Source: Clostridia bacterium (GTDB lineage: Bacteria; Bacillota; Clostridia; Oscillospirales; CAG-272). From it: a DNA stretch of 64,000 nt. The position numbers were made by a program, and so were the translations under genes. Below, piece after piece: positions 44,554-53,674 of the stretch; positions within the stretch are counted from its first letter, which is position 1, and each line of letters begins with the position of its first letter. The notes beneath the pieces were generated by a model. That model ran no database searches. It saw nothing but the letters and a program-made list of their open reading frames with translations, and was not told the origin of the DNA. Location: positions 100,984-164,983 of the forward strand of contig JAGASS010000016.1 in NCBI GenBank assembly GCA_017621655.1. Direction: 5' to 3'.

Positions 44554-45955
44554 ACCGTCATTTTTCATATCATCTGCTTTCAAGGGAATGTGGCGAAACA
44601 GAATGATGACTATCGCATCGGTCATCGTGCTTCTTTCCTGCCTGATTGTTATGGGCTGCTTCTCAATGCTGCTCATAAATATAAACGCAAACCTTAATTC
44701 GATCGGCGATCTGAACGAAGTAGTCGTTTTCGTATATACGGACGCCCCCTATAAGGAAGGAGATACAAGAACTCTTCCCGAAGGACCAACATCAGTCGGA
44801 AACACGTTCCTCGGCTGGACTACCGAGCTTGGCGGCACTGAGGTTCAGTACAAAGCAGGAGATAAATACACCGTAAACCCCGAAGACGCAGTTGCGGGCG
44901 AGATCTGCTTCTACGCTGTATGGGAAAGAAAGCCGAACGAAAATAAGTTTGCTGCTAGCTATAATATGAGTGGCGTTGCTCTTGAAAAAGAGATGGAGAC
45001 CGATACCAATGAATACTCTGTCGGCTCAACGATCACTTTTCCCGAGGACCCCTCCCCCAAAAATCCTACTATCAAATTTCTCGGTTGGTCGCTCTCACAC
45101 GACGGCTCGACAGGAACAATAACAGATAAGTATATCATCGGCGAGGACGACGTCAAGGGCGGAAGAATAAGCTTCTACGCTATTTGGAGTACAATGCCCG
45201 AGTTTGATGAGTACACGCTCACATACGATTCAAACGGTGAAACGACAGCTCCTCTTCCTTCCGATTCCGAGCTTAAGCTCAAGCACGTTGAAGAGCAGAT
45301 AGCACTGCTTGATAACGTTGCAAAGGACGGAATCGTCTTCGTTTCAAAAGAGGAGACCCTGAAGGACCAGATGGATCAGTATAAGGATTATCCCGGTCTT
45401 CAGTCCTTCCTTTCGGAAAGCAATAATCCTTTCCCTGACACCTTCCTTGTCACATACGAGGATAATTCCAAGGTAGACGCGCTTGAACTGCAGATAGAAA
45501 GCATTGAGGGCGTTGATAAGGTCCGTTGCCGCGCAGACATCGCTAAAACGATCGAGAATCTGAAAAGCGGTATCATAGTGATCTTCTCGTGGTTTATGGT
45601 GATCCTCTTCATCGTAAGTATTTTCGTTATTATAAATACGATCAAGCTCACAGTTGCTAACCGCAGTGAAGAGATCTCAATTATGCGCTATCTCGGAGCA
45701 ACAAAGTGGTTCATATCCTTGCCGTTCCAGCTTGAGGGAGCGATTATCGGTGCTTTCTCGGGTCTTACAGCGTTCTTCCTTCAGTGGTACGCGTACGGCT
45801 ACGTACACAAGATGGTCGCGGCAGACCTTACCATGATTGAGATCGTGCCTTTCTCCAAGATCGGAGTTATCATCTTCTTTGGTTGTATCATCACGGGCGT
45901 TCTTACCGGTCTTATAGGCAGTATGATATCAATAAGAAAGAATTTGAAAGCGTAA
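44540..45955 (+). CDS. ftsX: Cell-division protein FtsX with InlB-repeat-like insertion in the extracellular loop
   Basis: A 471-residue protein, against about 300 for usual FtsX. ATG 44540 is used because GGGAGG lies upstream; an earlier start would lie deep in ftsE. It has a TM helix (about 23-46), an extracellular region and three C-terminal TM helices (about 343-365, 395-420, 440-465) with the FtsX signature NRSEEISIMRYLGATKWFI. In the extracellular loop, right after the first strand (VVVFVYTD, 61-68), about 180 residues are inserted. They contain two Flg_new/InlB-like units (FLGWTTE...FYAVWE and FLGWSLS...FYAIWS) and a shortened third (LTYDSNGE). The normal FtsX loop resumes at about 246. 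Confidence 0.93.
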   Translation: MRRYRPSFFISSAFKGMWRNRMMTIASVIVLLSCLIVMGCFSMLLININANLNSIGDLNEVVVFVYTDAPYKEGDTRTLPEGPTSVGNTFLGWTTELGGTEVQYKAGDKYTVNPEDAVAGEICFYAVWERKPNENKFAASYNMSGVALEKEMETDTNEYSVGSTITFPEDPSPKNPTIKFLGWSLSHDGSTGTITDKYIIGEDDVKGGRISFYAIWSTMPEFDEYTLTYDSNGETTAPLPSDSELKLKHVEEQIALLDNVAKDGIVFVSKEETLKDQMDQYKDYPGLQSFLSESNNPFPDTFLVTYEDNSKVDALELQIESIEGVDKVRCRADIAKTIENLKSGIIVIFSWFMVILFIVSIFVIINTIKLTVANRSEEISIMRYLGATKWFISLPFQLEGAIIGAFSGLTAFFLQWYAYGYVHKMVAADLTMIEIVPFSKIGVIIFFGCIITGVLTGLIGSMISIRKNLKA

Positions 45956-45972
45956 GCTTAAAGGAAAAATAG

Positions 45973-47268
45973 ATGAAAAAAATCGTTAAAATAATTTCAT
46001 CGGTGCTTGTTTTTTCGATGCTGTCAGTATTTATGGCAACCTATATGCCGAACAATATACTGGTAACCGATGCCGCAAAAATTACCGAAGCTGATATTAA
46101 GAAGCTTGAGGATAAGATAGCGGCAAACGATAAGAAGATCACCGACGCGAATAACAAGCTCAATGCATTAAAGGATAATATTGAAAATTATCTTGAAATA
46201 GTAGAGCAGATCGAATTAAAGATCAGTAATTTGCAGAATAATATTTCAAATACGAAGGATCTTATTGAAAAATACGAGCTTCTCATATCTCAGACTGAAA
46301 CACAGATCTACGAGAAGGAACAAAGTATTGCCGATAAGTATAAGGATTTCCTTGAGATAATCTGTCACTCGTATGAGGACGGAACGATGAGCTATCTTGA
46401 GATCCTATTCGACTCAGAGGGACTTCTCGATTTCCTTACGAGAGTTGATAATCTCGGCTCGATAATTACATACGAGCAGAAGGTCCTTGATGATCTCGAG
46501 GCAGAGATAGTTGACCTCAACAGAATGAAGTCTACTATCGAGAACGCAAAGAAGGAAACGCTTGAGCTTGGCTCTTATCAGGCAGAATCCGAAAAAGAGC
46601 TTCAGAAGAGCTTGGATGAGGCAGAAGAGCAGCTCAAGAAATTAAAAAGTGACCAAAAGGCGTACGAAAAGATCAAGAAGAACGCAGTTGCGCTTGAAAA
46701 AGAACTTGACAAAGAGCTTGAAGAGCTTATTAAGAAGTATCAGGAGCAGCAGCTCGAGGATGCAAATAAGAAGCTTCTTTGGCCTGTTGACCCTGTAAAT
46801 AAGCGTATCAGTTCTCCTTACGGAAAACGTATAGTATTCGGCGAAAAGGATTTCCATCAGGGAATAGACATAGTCGGACCCGGCTCGGGTGACATAGCGG
46901 GCGATAAGATATATGCAGCTGACGATGGCACTGTTATCATTTCGAAGTATAATAGCAGCTACGGTAACTACGTTGTTATCGACCACGGCGGAAAGATCGC
47001 TACCTGCTATGCTCATATGTCGAGCAGAGCAGTAAGCGTTGGCGCTAAGGTTAAGCGCGGACAAGTTATCGGCTACGTAGGAAAGACAGGTTCCTCTACA
47101 GGATACCATCTTCACTTTGAGGTCCGTGTAAACGGAGAAAAGACTGACCCGCTTCATAAGGACGGATCAAGTACAGAATCGTGGCTCGTTATCCTCCATA
47201 ACGGAAAATATGTTGACCCAATAAAGAATAAGGTTCTTACGGGCAAGCTTACCCCCTCGGGTTGGTAA
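45973..47268 (+). CDS. PcsB/EnvC-like murein hydrolase, coiled coil plus M23 domain
   Basis: A 431-residue protein with a signal peptide (about 1-35) and a long coiled coil (about 38-262) typical of FtsX-binding hydrolases. The C-terminal M23 domain has HQGID (His295, Asp299), AHM (His348) and HLH (379-381). All zinc residues are present, so unlike E. coli EnvC it could itself cut peptidoglycan. It lies 17 bases after ftsX. FtsEX-gated activation of this enzyme at the septum is inferred from family knowledge, and its partner FtsX carries an unusual insertion. Confidence 0.9.
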   Translation: MKKIVKIISSVLVFSMLSVFMATYMPNNILVTDAAKITEADIKKLEDKIAANDKKITDANNKLNALKDNIENYLEIVEQIELKISNLQNNISNTKDLIEKYELLISQTETQIYEKEQSIADKYKDFLEIICHSYEDGTMSYLEILFDSEGLLDFLTRVDNLGSIITYEQKVLDDLEAEIVDLNRMKSTIENAKKETLELGSYQAESEKELQKSLDEAEEQLKKLKSDQKAYEKIKKNAVALEKELDKELEELIKKYQEQQLEDANKKLLWPVDPVNKRISSPYGKRIVFGEKDFHQGIDIVGPGSGDIAGDKIYAADDGTVIISKYNSSYGNYVVIDHGGKIATCYAHMSSRAVSVGAKVKRGQVIGYVGKTGSSTGYHLHFEVRVNGEKTDPLHKDGSSTESWLVILHNGKYVDPIKNKVLTGKLTPSGW

Positions 47269-47306
47269 TGAATTATTGCGATTTCATTTGAATATAATAG
47301 ACCTAT

Positions 47307-47330
47307 GCCCAGCCCGTAACGCGGCTGGGC
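47307..47330 (+). other. Perfect GC-rich hairpin without T-tract in the hydrolase-ctpA gap
   Basis: GCCCAGCC (47307-47314) and GGCTGGGC (47323-47330) pair exactly around eight bases. No run of T follows, so it is not a standard terminator. It may protect or attenuate the mRNA before ctpA. A TATAAT-like box at 47293-47298 lies just before it, with no clear -35. Confidence 0.5.
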
Positions 47331-47357
47331 AAGGGTATTTAAGTAGAGTAGCATAAC

Positions 47358-48572
47358 ATGAATAAAAAGTTTTCACTTTTAACAGTCATCGTTTCCGTCC
47401 TTGTTGCGATGATAGTTACCTTTAACGCTACGTTCGTGATCATGAACGTTCAGCATAACAAGGAAATCAATTCGCTTCTTACCGAGAACGGATACCTCAG
47501 CTCCCTTATGACCGTCGAGCAGGTGATAAAGGAAAATTATCTTGGCACTGTCGACGATGAAGAGCTTAAGAACGCGGTTATTCGCGGTTACCTGTCGGGA
47601 ATCGGTGACGAATACAGTCAGTATATGACATCAAGAGAATACGAAGCTTACCTTGATGAATTCAGGGGTAACTCGGTAGGTATCGGTGTTAACGTTATAT
47701 ATGACCTTGTTTCAAATACGATCGAGGTTATTGACGTAGTGCCCGATTCGCCCGCCGAAAAAAGCGGGATACTCGTCGGTGACTTCATTGTAGCTATTGA
47801 CGGTACGCGCGTTGACGAGGTTGGATATTATGCAGCCGTCGATCTTATCAAGGGCGATAAAGGCACGTCGGTCAAGATCACGGTTAGCAGAGACGGCGCC
47901 GAAAGCGACATCGTTTGTGTTCGAGACTCGGTGGCTGTTGTTACGGTGAAGCACAGAGTTTATACTAAAGATACGTCGATAGGTATTATAAGAATATCGT
48001 CTTTTAACGCCGAGACTCCGAATGAATTCAAGGCGGCGGTCGAGGACCTTAAGTCCAAAGGATGCACAAAATTCGTTTTCGACGTCAGAAATAACGGCGG
48101 CGGCGAGCTGAACAGCATTCTAACTACGCTTGACTATATTCTTCCAAAAGGCAAGCTTGCATATATCAGATATGCTTCGGGCAACGAAACATCATTTGAT
48201 TCAAAGGAATCCTATCTTGACGCAAGCGTTGCAGTCCTTGTAAACGAGAATACCGCAAGTGCGGCTGAGCTTTTCGCGGCAGCACTTCGCGATTACGCGA
48301 AGGAAGGGAAGTACGATGCCGTTCTTGTTGGAAATAAGACCTACGGTAAGGGCGTTTTCCAGAGTATGTATCTGCTCCCCGATGGCTCGGCATTTAAGTT
48401 CACAACGGGAAGATACGATCCGCCCTGCGGTGTCAATTATGATGGCGTTGGAGTAATTCCCGATAGCATTGTTGATCTTTCCGAGGAAGCTCAGAAGATC
48501 GGTTTCTATAAATTGACAGATGAAAATGATAATCAGCTAAAGGTTGCCGCAGATGCACTCGCGGCTAAATAA
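47358..48572 (+). CDS. ctpA: C-terminal processing peptidase, S41 family
   Basis: A 404-residue protein with an N-terminal TM helix (about 6-29), a PDZ domain (about 105-180, SVGIGV and SPAEKSGILVGDFIVAIDG) and the S41 protease domain. Catalytic Ser301 is in ENTASAAEL, and Lys331 is in TYGKGVFQ. It cuts exported proteins outside the membrane; in Bacillus CtpB acts in spore-coat signalling. It follows the FtsEX-hydrolase genes in the common clostridial order. Confidence 0.93.
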   Translation: MNKKFSLLTVIVSVLVAMIVTFNATFVIMNVQHNKEINSLLTENGYLSSLMTVEQVIKENYLGTVDDEELKNAVIRGYLSGIGDEYSQYMTSREYEAYLDEFRGNSVGIGVNVIYDLVSNTIEVIDVVPDSPAEKSGILVGDFIVAIDGTRVDEVGYYAAVDLIKGDKGTSVKITVSRDGAESDIVCVRDSVAVVTVKHRVYTKDTSIGIIRISSFNAETPNEFKAAVEDLKSKGCTKFVFDVRNNGGGELNSILTTLDYILPKGKLAYIRYASGNETSFDSKESYLDASVAVLVNENTASAAELFAAALRDYAKEGKYDAVLVGNKTYGKGVFQSMYLLPDGSAFKFTTGRYDPPCGVNYDGVGVIPDSIVDLSEEAQKIGFYKLTDENDNQLKVAADALAAK

Positions 48573-48614
48573 TAAACAATAAAGTACTATAGACAAAGAA
48601 AGAGAGAAAACATT

Positions 48615-49088
48615 ATGGCAAAGCAGATCATTGTTACCGAAGAAGGACTCAAGAAGCTTCAGGAGGAGCTTGAGTATCTCAAGTCGACTAAGAGAAAGGA
48701 AGTTGTCGAGGCGATAAGAGTTGCGCTTTCCTTCGGTGACCTTTCAGAAAACAGCGAGTACGACGAGGCAAAGAACGAGCAGGCAAAGACCGAAGCGCGC
48801 ATTAGCGAGCTTGAGGAGAGTCTTAAGCACGTTAAGGTCATTTCCGATAGCGAGGTAAATACCGACGCAGTTAACGTCGGAAACCGCGTTCTCGTTTATG
48901 ACATCGAATTCGAGGAAGAGATCGAGTATACTCTCGTCGGTTCAACTGAGGCAGACCCGATCGAAAATAAGATCTCCGATCAGTCTCCTATCGGTCAGGC
49001 GCTCATCGGCAGAGCCGTTGGCGACACAGTCGACGTTCATACTCCCGGTGGAGTTATTAAGCTCGAGATCAGAGAGATAATGAAGTAA
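48615..49088 (+). CDS. greA: Transcription elongation factor GreA
   Basis: A 157-residue protein with the N-terminal coiled coil ([17 protein letters not shown] to about residue 75, with acidic tip [13 protein letters not shown]) and the C-terminal FKBP-like domain. GreA rescues backtracked RNA polymerase by stimulating RNA cleavage. The greA-lysS pairing, 25 bases apart here, is common in Bacillota. Confidence 0.95.
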   Translation: MAKQIIVTEEGLKKLQEELEYLKSTKRKEVVEAIRVALSFGDLSENSEYDEAKNEQAKTEARISELEESLKHVKVISDSEVNTDAVNVGNRVLVYDIEFEEEIEYTLVGSTEADPIENKISDQSPIGQALIGRAVGDTVDVHTPGGVIKLEIREIMK

Positions 49089-49113
49089 AAATACCTAAAG
49101 GCAGGTAAAAACA

Positions 49114-50610
49114 ATGGATAACGAAAGACAAAATAACAATCAGCCGGAACAGGATATAGGTCAGCTCTTAAAGGTCAGACGCGAAAAGCTCGCAGACCTT
49201 CAGGCGCAGGGCAAGGATCCCTTCGTCATCACTAAATACGATCAGACTCATCATGCAGCTGAGATAAAGGCGGATTTTGACGCATACGAGGGCAAGGAAG
49301 TGTCCGTAGCAGGTAGAATGATGTCCAAGCGTATCATGGGCAAGGCATCCTTCTGCAACCTTCAGGACCTTTCAGGAAACATACAGTCGTACGTTACCCG
49401 CGACGATCTCGGTGAGGAATCTTACGCCTCCTTTAAGAAGCTCGATATCGGTGACGTTATCGGAATAAAGGGTACTGTTTTCAGAACGAAGACGGGCGAG
49501 ACATCGATTCACGCAACGTCTGTTACGCTTCTTTCCAAGAGCTTGCAGATACTTCCCGAGAAGTTCCACGGTCTTACCAATACCGATATGCGTTACCGTC
49601 AGCGTTACGTTGACCTCATAATGAACGAGGAAGCAAAGAAGACCTTTATTAACCGTTCCAAGATCATTAACGCTATCCGCCGTTACCTCGACGGACAGGG
49701 CTTTATGGAGGTAGAAACTCCAATGCTCGTTCAGAATGCAGGCGGCGCGGCTGCCAGACCCTTTGATACGCATTTTAACGCACTTGATATCGATGTTAAG
49801 CTTCGTATCTCCCTTGAGCTATACTTAAAGCGTCTAATCGTTGGAGGCCTTGAAAAGGTCTATGAAATTGGCAGAGTTTTCCGTAATGAGGGACTTGATA
49901 CACGTCATAACCCTGAGTTCACTCTTATGGAGCTTTATCAGGCGTATACCGATTACCACGGCATGATGGATCTTACGGAAAATATGTTCCGTCACGTAGC
50001 TAAGGAAGTTCTCGGTACTACTACCATTACCTATAACGGTGTCGAAATGGACCTCGGTAAGCCCTTTGAACGCATCACTATGGTGGATGCTGTCAAGAAG
50101 TACTCGGGAGTTGATTTCAACGAGATCAAAACTCTTGAAGAAGCACGTGCAGTCGCGAAGGAACACCACGTTGAGTATGAGGAGCGCCACCTCAAGGGCG
50201 ATATCCTTAACCTCTTCTTTGAAGAGTTCGTTGAGGAACACCTCATTCAGCCGACGTTTGTTATGGATCACCCGATAGAGATTTCTCCGCTTACAAAGAA
50301 GAAGCCCGAGAATCCCGAATACGTTGAGCGCTTCGAAATGTTCATGAACGGTTGGGAAATGTGCAACGCATATTCCGAGCTTAATGACCCGATTGACCAG
50401 CGTGAGCGCTTTAAGGCGCAGGAAGCACTGCTCGCACAGGGCGACGAGGAAGCAAATACTACCGACGAGGACTTCCTCTATGCACTTGAGCTAGGTATGC
50501 CTCCCACAGGCGGTATCGGCTACGGTATCGACCGTATGGTAATGCTTCTTACCGATAGCGCTTCCATACGCGACGTTCTTCTTTTCCCCACAATGAAGCC
50601 AATCGACTGA
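49114..50610 (+). CDS. lysS: Lysyl-tRNA synthetase (class II)
   Basis: A 498-residue class II synthetase. The N-terminal OB-fold anticodon domain shows [21 protein letters not shown], motif 2 is [20 protein letters not shown] and motif 3 is [15 protein letters not shown]. It charges tRNA-Lys. A short acidic/Gln-rich N-terminal tail precedes the OB fold. Confidence 0.97.
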   Translation: MDNERQNNNQPEQDIGQLLKVRREKLADLQAQGKDPFVITKYDQTHHAAEIKADFDAYEGKEVSVAGRMMSKRIMGKASFCNLQDLSGNIQSYVTRDDLGEESYASFKKLDIGDVIGIKGTVFRTKTGETSIHATSVTLLSKSLQILPEKFHGLTNTDMRYRQRYVDLIMNEEAKKTFINRSKIINAIRRYLDGQGFMEVETPMLVQNAGGAAARPFDTHFNALDIDVKLRISLELYLKRLIVGGLEKVYEIGRVFRNEGLDTRHNPEFTLMELYQAYTDYHGMMDLTENMFRHVAKEVLGTTTITYNGVEMDLGKPFERITMVDAVKKYSGVDFNEIKTLEEARAVAKEHHVEYEERHLKGDILNLFFEEFVEEHLIQPTFVMDHPIEISPLTKKKPENPEYVERFEMFMNGWEMCNAYSELNDPIDQRERFKAQEALLAQGDEEANTTDEDFLYALELGMPPTGGIGYGIDRMVMLLTDSASIRDVLLFPTMKPID

Positions 50611-50642
50611 TTATTTCTCTTGTAAATATTAAGCGAATACCC

Positions 50643-51443
50643 ATGAAAGAATACAAAATAATTGACGCGCACTGTCATATTTATCCTGACAAAATTGCGC
50701 AAAAGGCATCTGACAGCACTGGAGCATTTTACGACATCCCGATGCGTATGGACGGAAAGACCTCGACGCTTCTTCAGCACGGAGTAGCGGCGGGAATTGA
50801 CCACTTTATAGTTCAGTCGGTTGCGACGACGCCGAAGCAGGTATCGAGCATAAACCGATTTATCGCAACTTCCGTTGCCGAAAGCGGCGGCAGATTTACG
50901 GGACTTGGCACGTTGCACCCCGACAGCGAAGATGTCGAAGCGGACGTTAACGAAATAATCGAGCTTGGGCTTAAGGGTGTTAAGCTCCATCCCGATATTC
51001 AGCGCTTCAAGCTCGACGACTACCGTATGCTCAAGATATACGAGCTTTGCGAGGGAAGACTGCCTCTTCTCGTTCATACGGGAGATAACCGTTATGACTA
51101 CTCTAACCCGAATAGAGTTATTCCGATTCTTGACATCTACAAGGATCTGACGTTCATTGGGGCGCATTTTGGCGGTTGGTCTATTTGGGAGGAAGCAACG
51201 GAGCAGCTTAAGGGATACGATAACTTCTACGTTGATTGCTCATCGTCGCTATATGCAATATCGCCCGAAAAGGCGAAAGAACTGATTACGGCATACGGAG
51301 CAGATCGTGTTCTGTTTGGAACCGATTATCCGATGTGGGAACCCGAGGAAGAGGTCGAACGATTCTTGAAGATCGATCTTACCGAAAAAGAACGCGAAGA
51401 TATTCTATATAACAATGCCGCAAAGCTGTTCAATATACATTAA
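50643..51443 (+). CDS. Amidohydrolase-family metal-dependent hydrolase
   Basis: A 266-residue TIM-barrel protein of the amidohydrolase-2 type. The metal site is suggested by IDAHCHIYPDK (HxH), HTGDNRYDYSN, FIGAHFGG and FGTDYPMWEPEEE. Relatives include decarboxylases and lactonases, and the substrate is unknown. There is no signal peptide. It is a single gene downstream of lysS followed by a perfect 15-bp hairpin. Confidence 0.82.
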   Translation: MKEYKIIDAHCHIYPDKIAQKASDSTGAFYDIPMRMDGKTSTLLQHGVAAGIDHFIVQSVATTPKQVSSINRFIATSVAESGGRFTGLGTLHPDSEDVEADVNEIIELGLKGVKLHPDIQRFKLDDYRMLKIYELCEGRLPLLVHTGDNRYDYSNPNRVIPILDIYKDLTFIGAHFGGWSIWEEATEQLKGYDNFYVDCSSSLYAISPEKAKELITAYGADRVLFGTDYPMWEPEEEVERFLKIDLTEKEREDILYNNAAKLFNIH

Positions 51444-51446
51444 CAA

Positions 51447-51477
51447 AAGACCCTATGACTTGAAGTCATAGGGTCTT
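51447..51477. terminator. Fifteen-bp hairpin between convergent units
   Basis: AAGACCCTATGACTT (51447-51461) pairs perfectly with AAGTCATAGGGTCTT (51463-51477). On the minus strand it is followed by TTGTTA, so it mainly fits the end of the minus-strand operon, and it also closes the amidohydrolase gene. Confidence 0.75.
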
Positions 51478-51485
51478 GATTCTAT

Positions 51486-51704
51486 TTACTCCTCGGATTT
51501 ATCATCAGATGAGTTATCCTGCGATTTCTTGCGATTCTTATGATCAATAATTCCGCCAATGCAGGTGCCGAGTCCGACACCAATACACATACCGATTGGG
51601 ATGTTTCCGAAAGGTGCGCCTATCGCCATTCCAACGCTTATACCGATACACATAAATATTGGCATATAAACAGTAGTGTTGTTGGGGGCGTTATCCTTTT
51701 TCAT
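51486..51704 (-). CDS. Small glycine-rich membrane protein
   Basis: A 72-residue protein with two hydrophobic segments rich in small residues (PIFMCIGISVGMAIG and GNIPIGMCIGVGLGTCIGG) forming a glycine-zipper pattern, then a charged tail (NRKKSQDNSSDDKSEE). ATG 51704 is used, while a TTG at 51713 is an alternative that overlaps the stop of the dehydrogenase gene. It is the last gene of the minus-strand operon. Function is unknown. It may be an anchored accessory protein, but nothing in it shows how. Confidence 0.55.
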   Translation of the reverse strand: MKKDNAPNNTTVYMPIFMCIGISVGMAIGAPFGNIPIGMCIGVGLGTCIGGIIDHKNRKKSQDNSSDDKSEE

Positions 51705-51709
51705 AGCGA

Positions 51710-52732
51710 TCAATCAAAGGTAACGATGTACTTACCCTTGCCGCGTTCCTTTTTGTCTGCGAGGACAGCAGGAAGCTCGGTGATGGGTATCTGCTTGTAG
51801 ATCATAGAAGAAACGTCGACCTTCTTGTTCTCTATGAGCTTAAGCGCACGCGACTGCGTGTAGGGATTGATAAAGGACGCCTTGAGAATGATCTCCTTCT
51901 TGAAGATCTCAAAGGGCTTGACCTTAATTTCGTCATTGGGTCTTGTAAGACCGAACATCATAACAGTCGAATACTTGCCTGCAAGGGAAATTGCCTGCTC
52001 GATAGTTGCCGTCTTACCGACACACTCAATAACGGTATTGATTCTCGTTATGTTATTTTTTGCAAGGACTTCTGCGGTATTTTCGTTTATCGGGTCGATT
52101 ACGATATCAGCGCCAAGCTTGAGAGCATGCTCGCGCTTTTCAGCAATCGGCTCAACGAGAATGAGGTTAGCCGCACCCCTAAGCTTTGCGAGCTGAAGCA
52201 TGATGAGACCGATCATACCGCCGCCGATAACGAGAACTGTATCACCGCAGTTGATATTGCACATATCAATTCCGTGCAGACAGCATGCAACCGGCTCGGT
52301 CATAGCTGCTTCGGCAAAGGTAATATCCTTTTCAAACTTATATACCTGCGACATAGGAACAAGACAGTATTCTGCGAATCCGCCGTCAACTGTAGTACCG
52401 ATACCGATCATATTCTCACAGAAATGACCGACGCCGTCCTTACAGAACGAGCATTCGTTACAAAGCTTGTTAGGGTCAACGCAGACCTTGTCACCGACCT
52501 TGATGCCGTTAACCATTTCACCAATTTCAACGACCTCGCCCGAAAACTCGTGTCCGAGAGTAGTTCCTGCGGGGGTAGGTGCCGCGCCTTCGTCGCCGTC
52601 GAAAATGTGCATATCAGTGCCGCAAATGCCGCACGCCTTGATCTTGATAAGCACCTTGTCGCCGTATGCCTTGGGAATCTCGCGCTCCTCAACTCTTAGA
52701 TCTTCTTTTGTGTAAAAAACTGCTGCTTTCAT
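51710..52732 (-). CDS. Zinc-dependent polyol/sugar dehydrogenase (MDR family)
   Basis: A 340-residue medium-chain dehydrogenase. The catalytic zinc site is shown by CGICGTDMHIF and GHEFSGEVVEIG. The structural-zinc cysteines are in CNECSFCKDGVGHFC, and the NAD-binding motif is VLVIGGGMIGL. Its residue pattern is close to sorbitol, threonine or inositol-linked dehydrogenases, but the substrate cannot be fixed. It follows the PfkB kinase gene by one base in a catabolic-looking operon. Confidence 0.9.
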   Translation of the reverse strand: MKAAVFYTKEDLRVEEREIPKAYGDKVLIKIKACGICGTDMHIFDGDEGAAPTPAGTTLGHEFSGEVVEIGEMVNGIKVGDKVCVDPNKLCNECSFCKDGVGHFCENMIGIGTTVDGGFAEYCLVPMSQVYKFEKDITFAEAAMTEPVACCLHGIDMCNINCGDTVLVIGGGMIGLIMLQLAKLRGAANLILVEPIAEKREHALKLGADIVIDPINENTAEVLAKNNITRINTVIECVGKTATIEQAISLAGKYSTVMMFGLTRPNDEIKVKPFEIFKKEIILKASFINPYTQSRALKLIENKKVDVSSMIYKQIPITELPAVLADKKERGKGKYIVTFD

Positions 52733-52733
52733 T

Positions 52734-53672
52734 TTATGCCTCCATATATTCGGGTATTGATGCGATTCCGCCCTTTTTCTCGGTGCTTTTACCAGAGAGA
52801 AGAATCGCGGTTTTAACGTATTTTTCGATGCTTACGCAGGGAAGAGCATCTTTTTCGATTCCATCCTTTATCAGTCCGTAGATAAAGCTTCCGAAGAAGA
52901 TGTCACCTGCGCCTGTAGTGTCAACAACGTTTGCCTTGATAGTCGGTAAGAAGCCGTTTCCTGCGCCTGAGTAATAACGAACACCGTTACCGCCGTCAGT
53001 AATCAGCAGTATCTTCATTCCGATATCAAGAAGTGCTTTTGCCGCATCCTCAATATTATCGCAACCGCTGATAAGCAGCGCCTCTTCGTAAGCGACCTTA
53101 ACTATATCAGCGTAAGCCATGTATTCCTTCATGGCTTTTTTTGCGTGATCCTCGCTGTCCCAGAGCAGAGGACGGTAGTTGGGGTCGTAGGTTATTATAC
53201 AACCTGCTTCCTTTGCTGCCTTAAGTGCCTTTTCTGTAGCGCTTATCATCGGTTCGTTTGTGAGCGAAAGGGAACCGAAATGGAAGAATTTTGATTCCTT
53301 GATAACCTCGGTATCAATATCTTCTGCTGACAAGTGTGCGTCAGCACCGAATCGACGGTAGAAGCTGAAATCTCTGTCGCCGCTTTCATCAAGAGAGACA
53401 AAAGCAAGCGTCGTATTGTGAATATCATCGACCGAGATACCGTTAGTGTCAACACCTGATTCTTTCATCGTATCGATGAGAAAATCGCCGAACATGTCGC
53501 GTCCGACTTTTGTAAAGAAGTATGATTTTCCGCCAAATTTTGAGATAGCGGCGAGAAGATTGGCGGGAGCGCCGCCGGCGTTGCGCCCGAAGAGCTTTGC
53601 TCCGTCGGACGCGTTTCCGTATGGCGTAAAATCAATAAGCAGCTCGCCTAATGCTGTAATATCGTATTTCAT
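52734..53672 (-). CDS. PfkB-family carbohydrate kinase
   Basis: A 312-residue kinase with the PfkB signature 1 (GRNAGGAPANLLAAISKFGGKSYF) and signature 2 (VDTTGAGDIFFGSFIYG), including the catalytic Asp. It starts YDITALGELLIDFTPYG, closest to fructokinase-like members. It phosphorylates a sugar released upstream in the operon, which is inferred from context. It lies between the third GH-like copy and the dehydrogenase, with gaps of two and one bases. Confidence 0.9.
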   Translation of the reverse strand: MKYDITALGELLIDFTPYGNASDGAKLFGRNAGGAPANLLAAISKFGGKSYFFTKVGRDMFGDFLIDTMKESGVDTNGISVDDIHNTTLAFVSLDESGDRDFSFYRRFGADAHLSAEDIDTEVIKESKFFHFGSLSLTNEPMISATEKALKAAKEAGCIITYDPNYRPLLWDSEDHAKKAMKEYMAYADIVKVAYEEALLISGCDNIEDAAKALLDIGMKILLITDGGNGVRYYSGAGNGFLPTIKANVVDTTGAGDIFFGSFIYGLIKDGIEKDALPCVSIEKYVKTAILLSGKSTEKKGGIASIPEYMEA

Positions 53673-53674
53673 GA

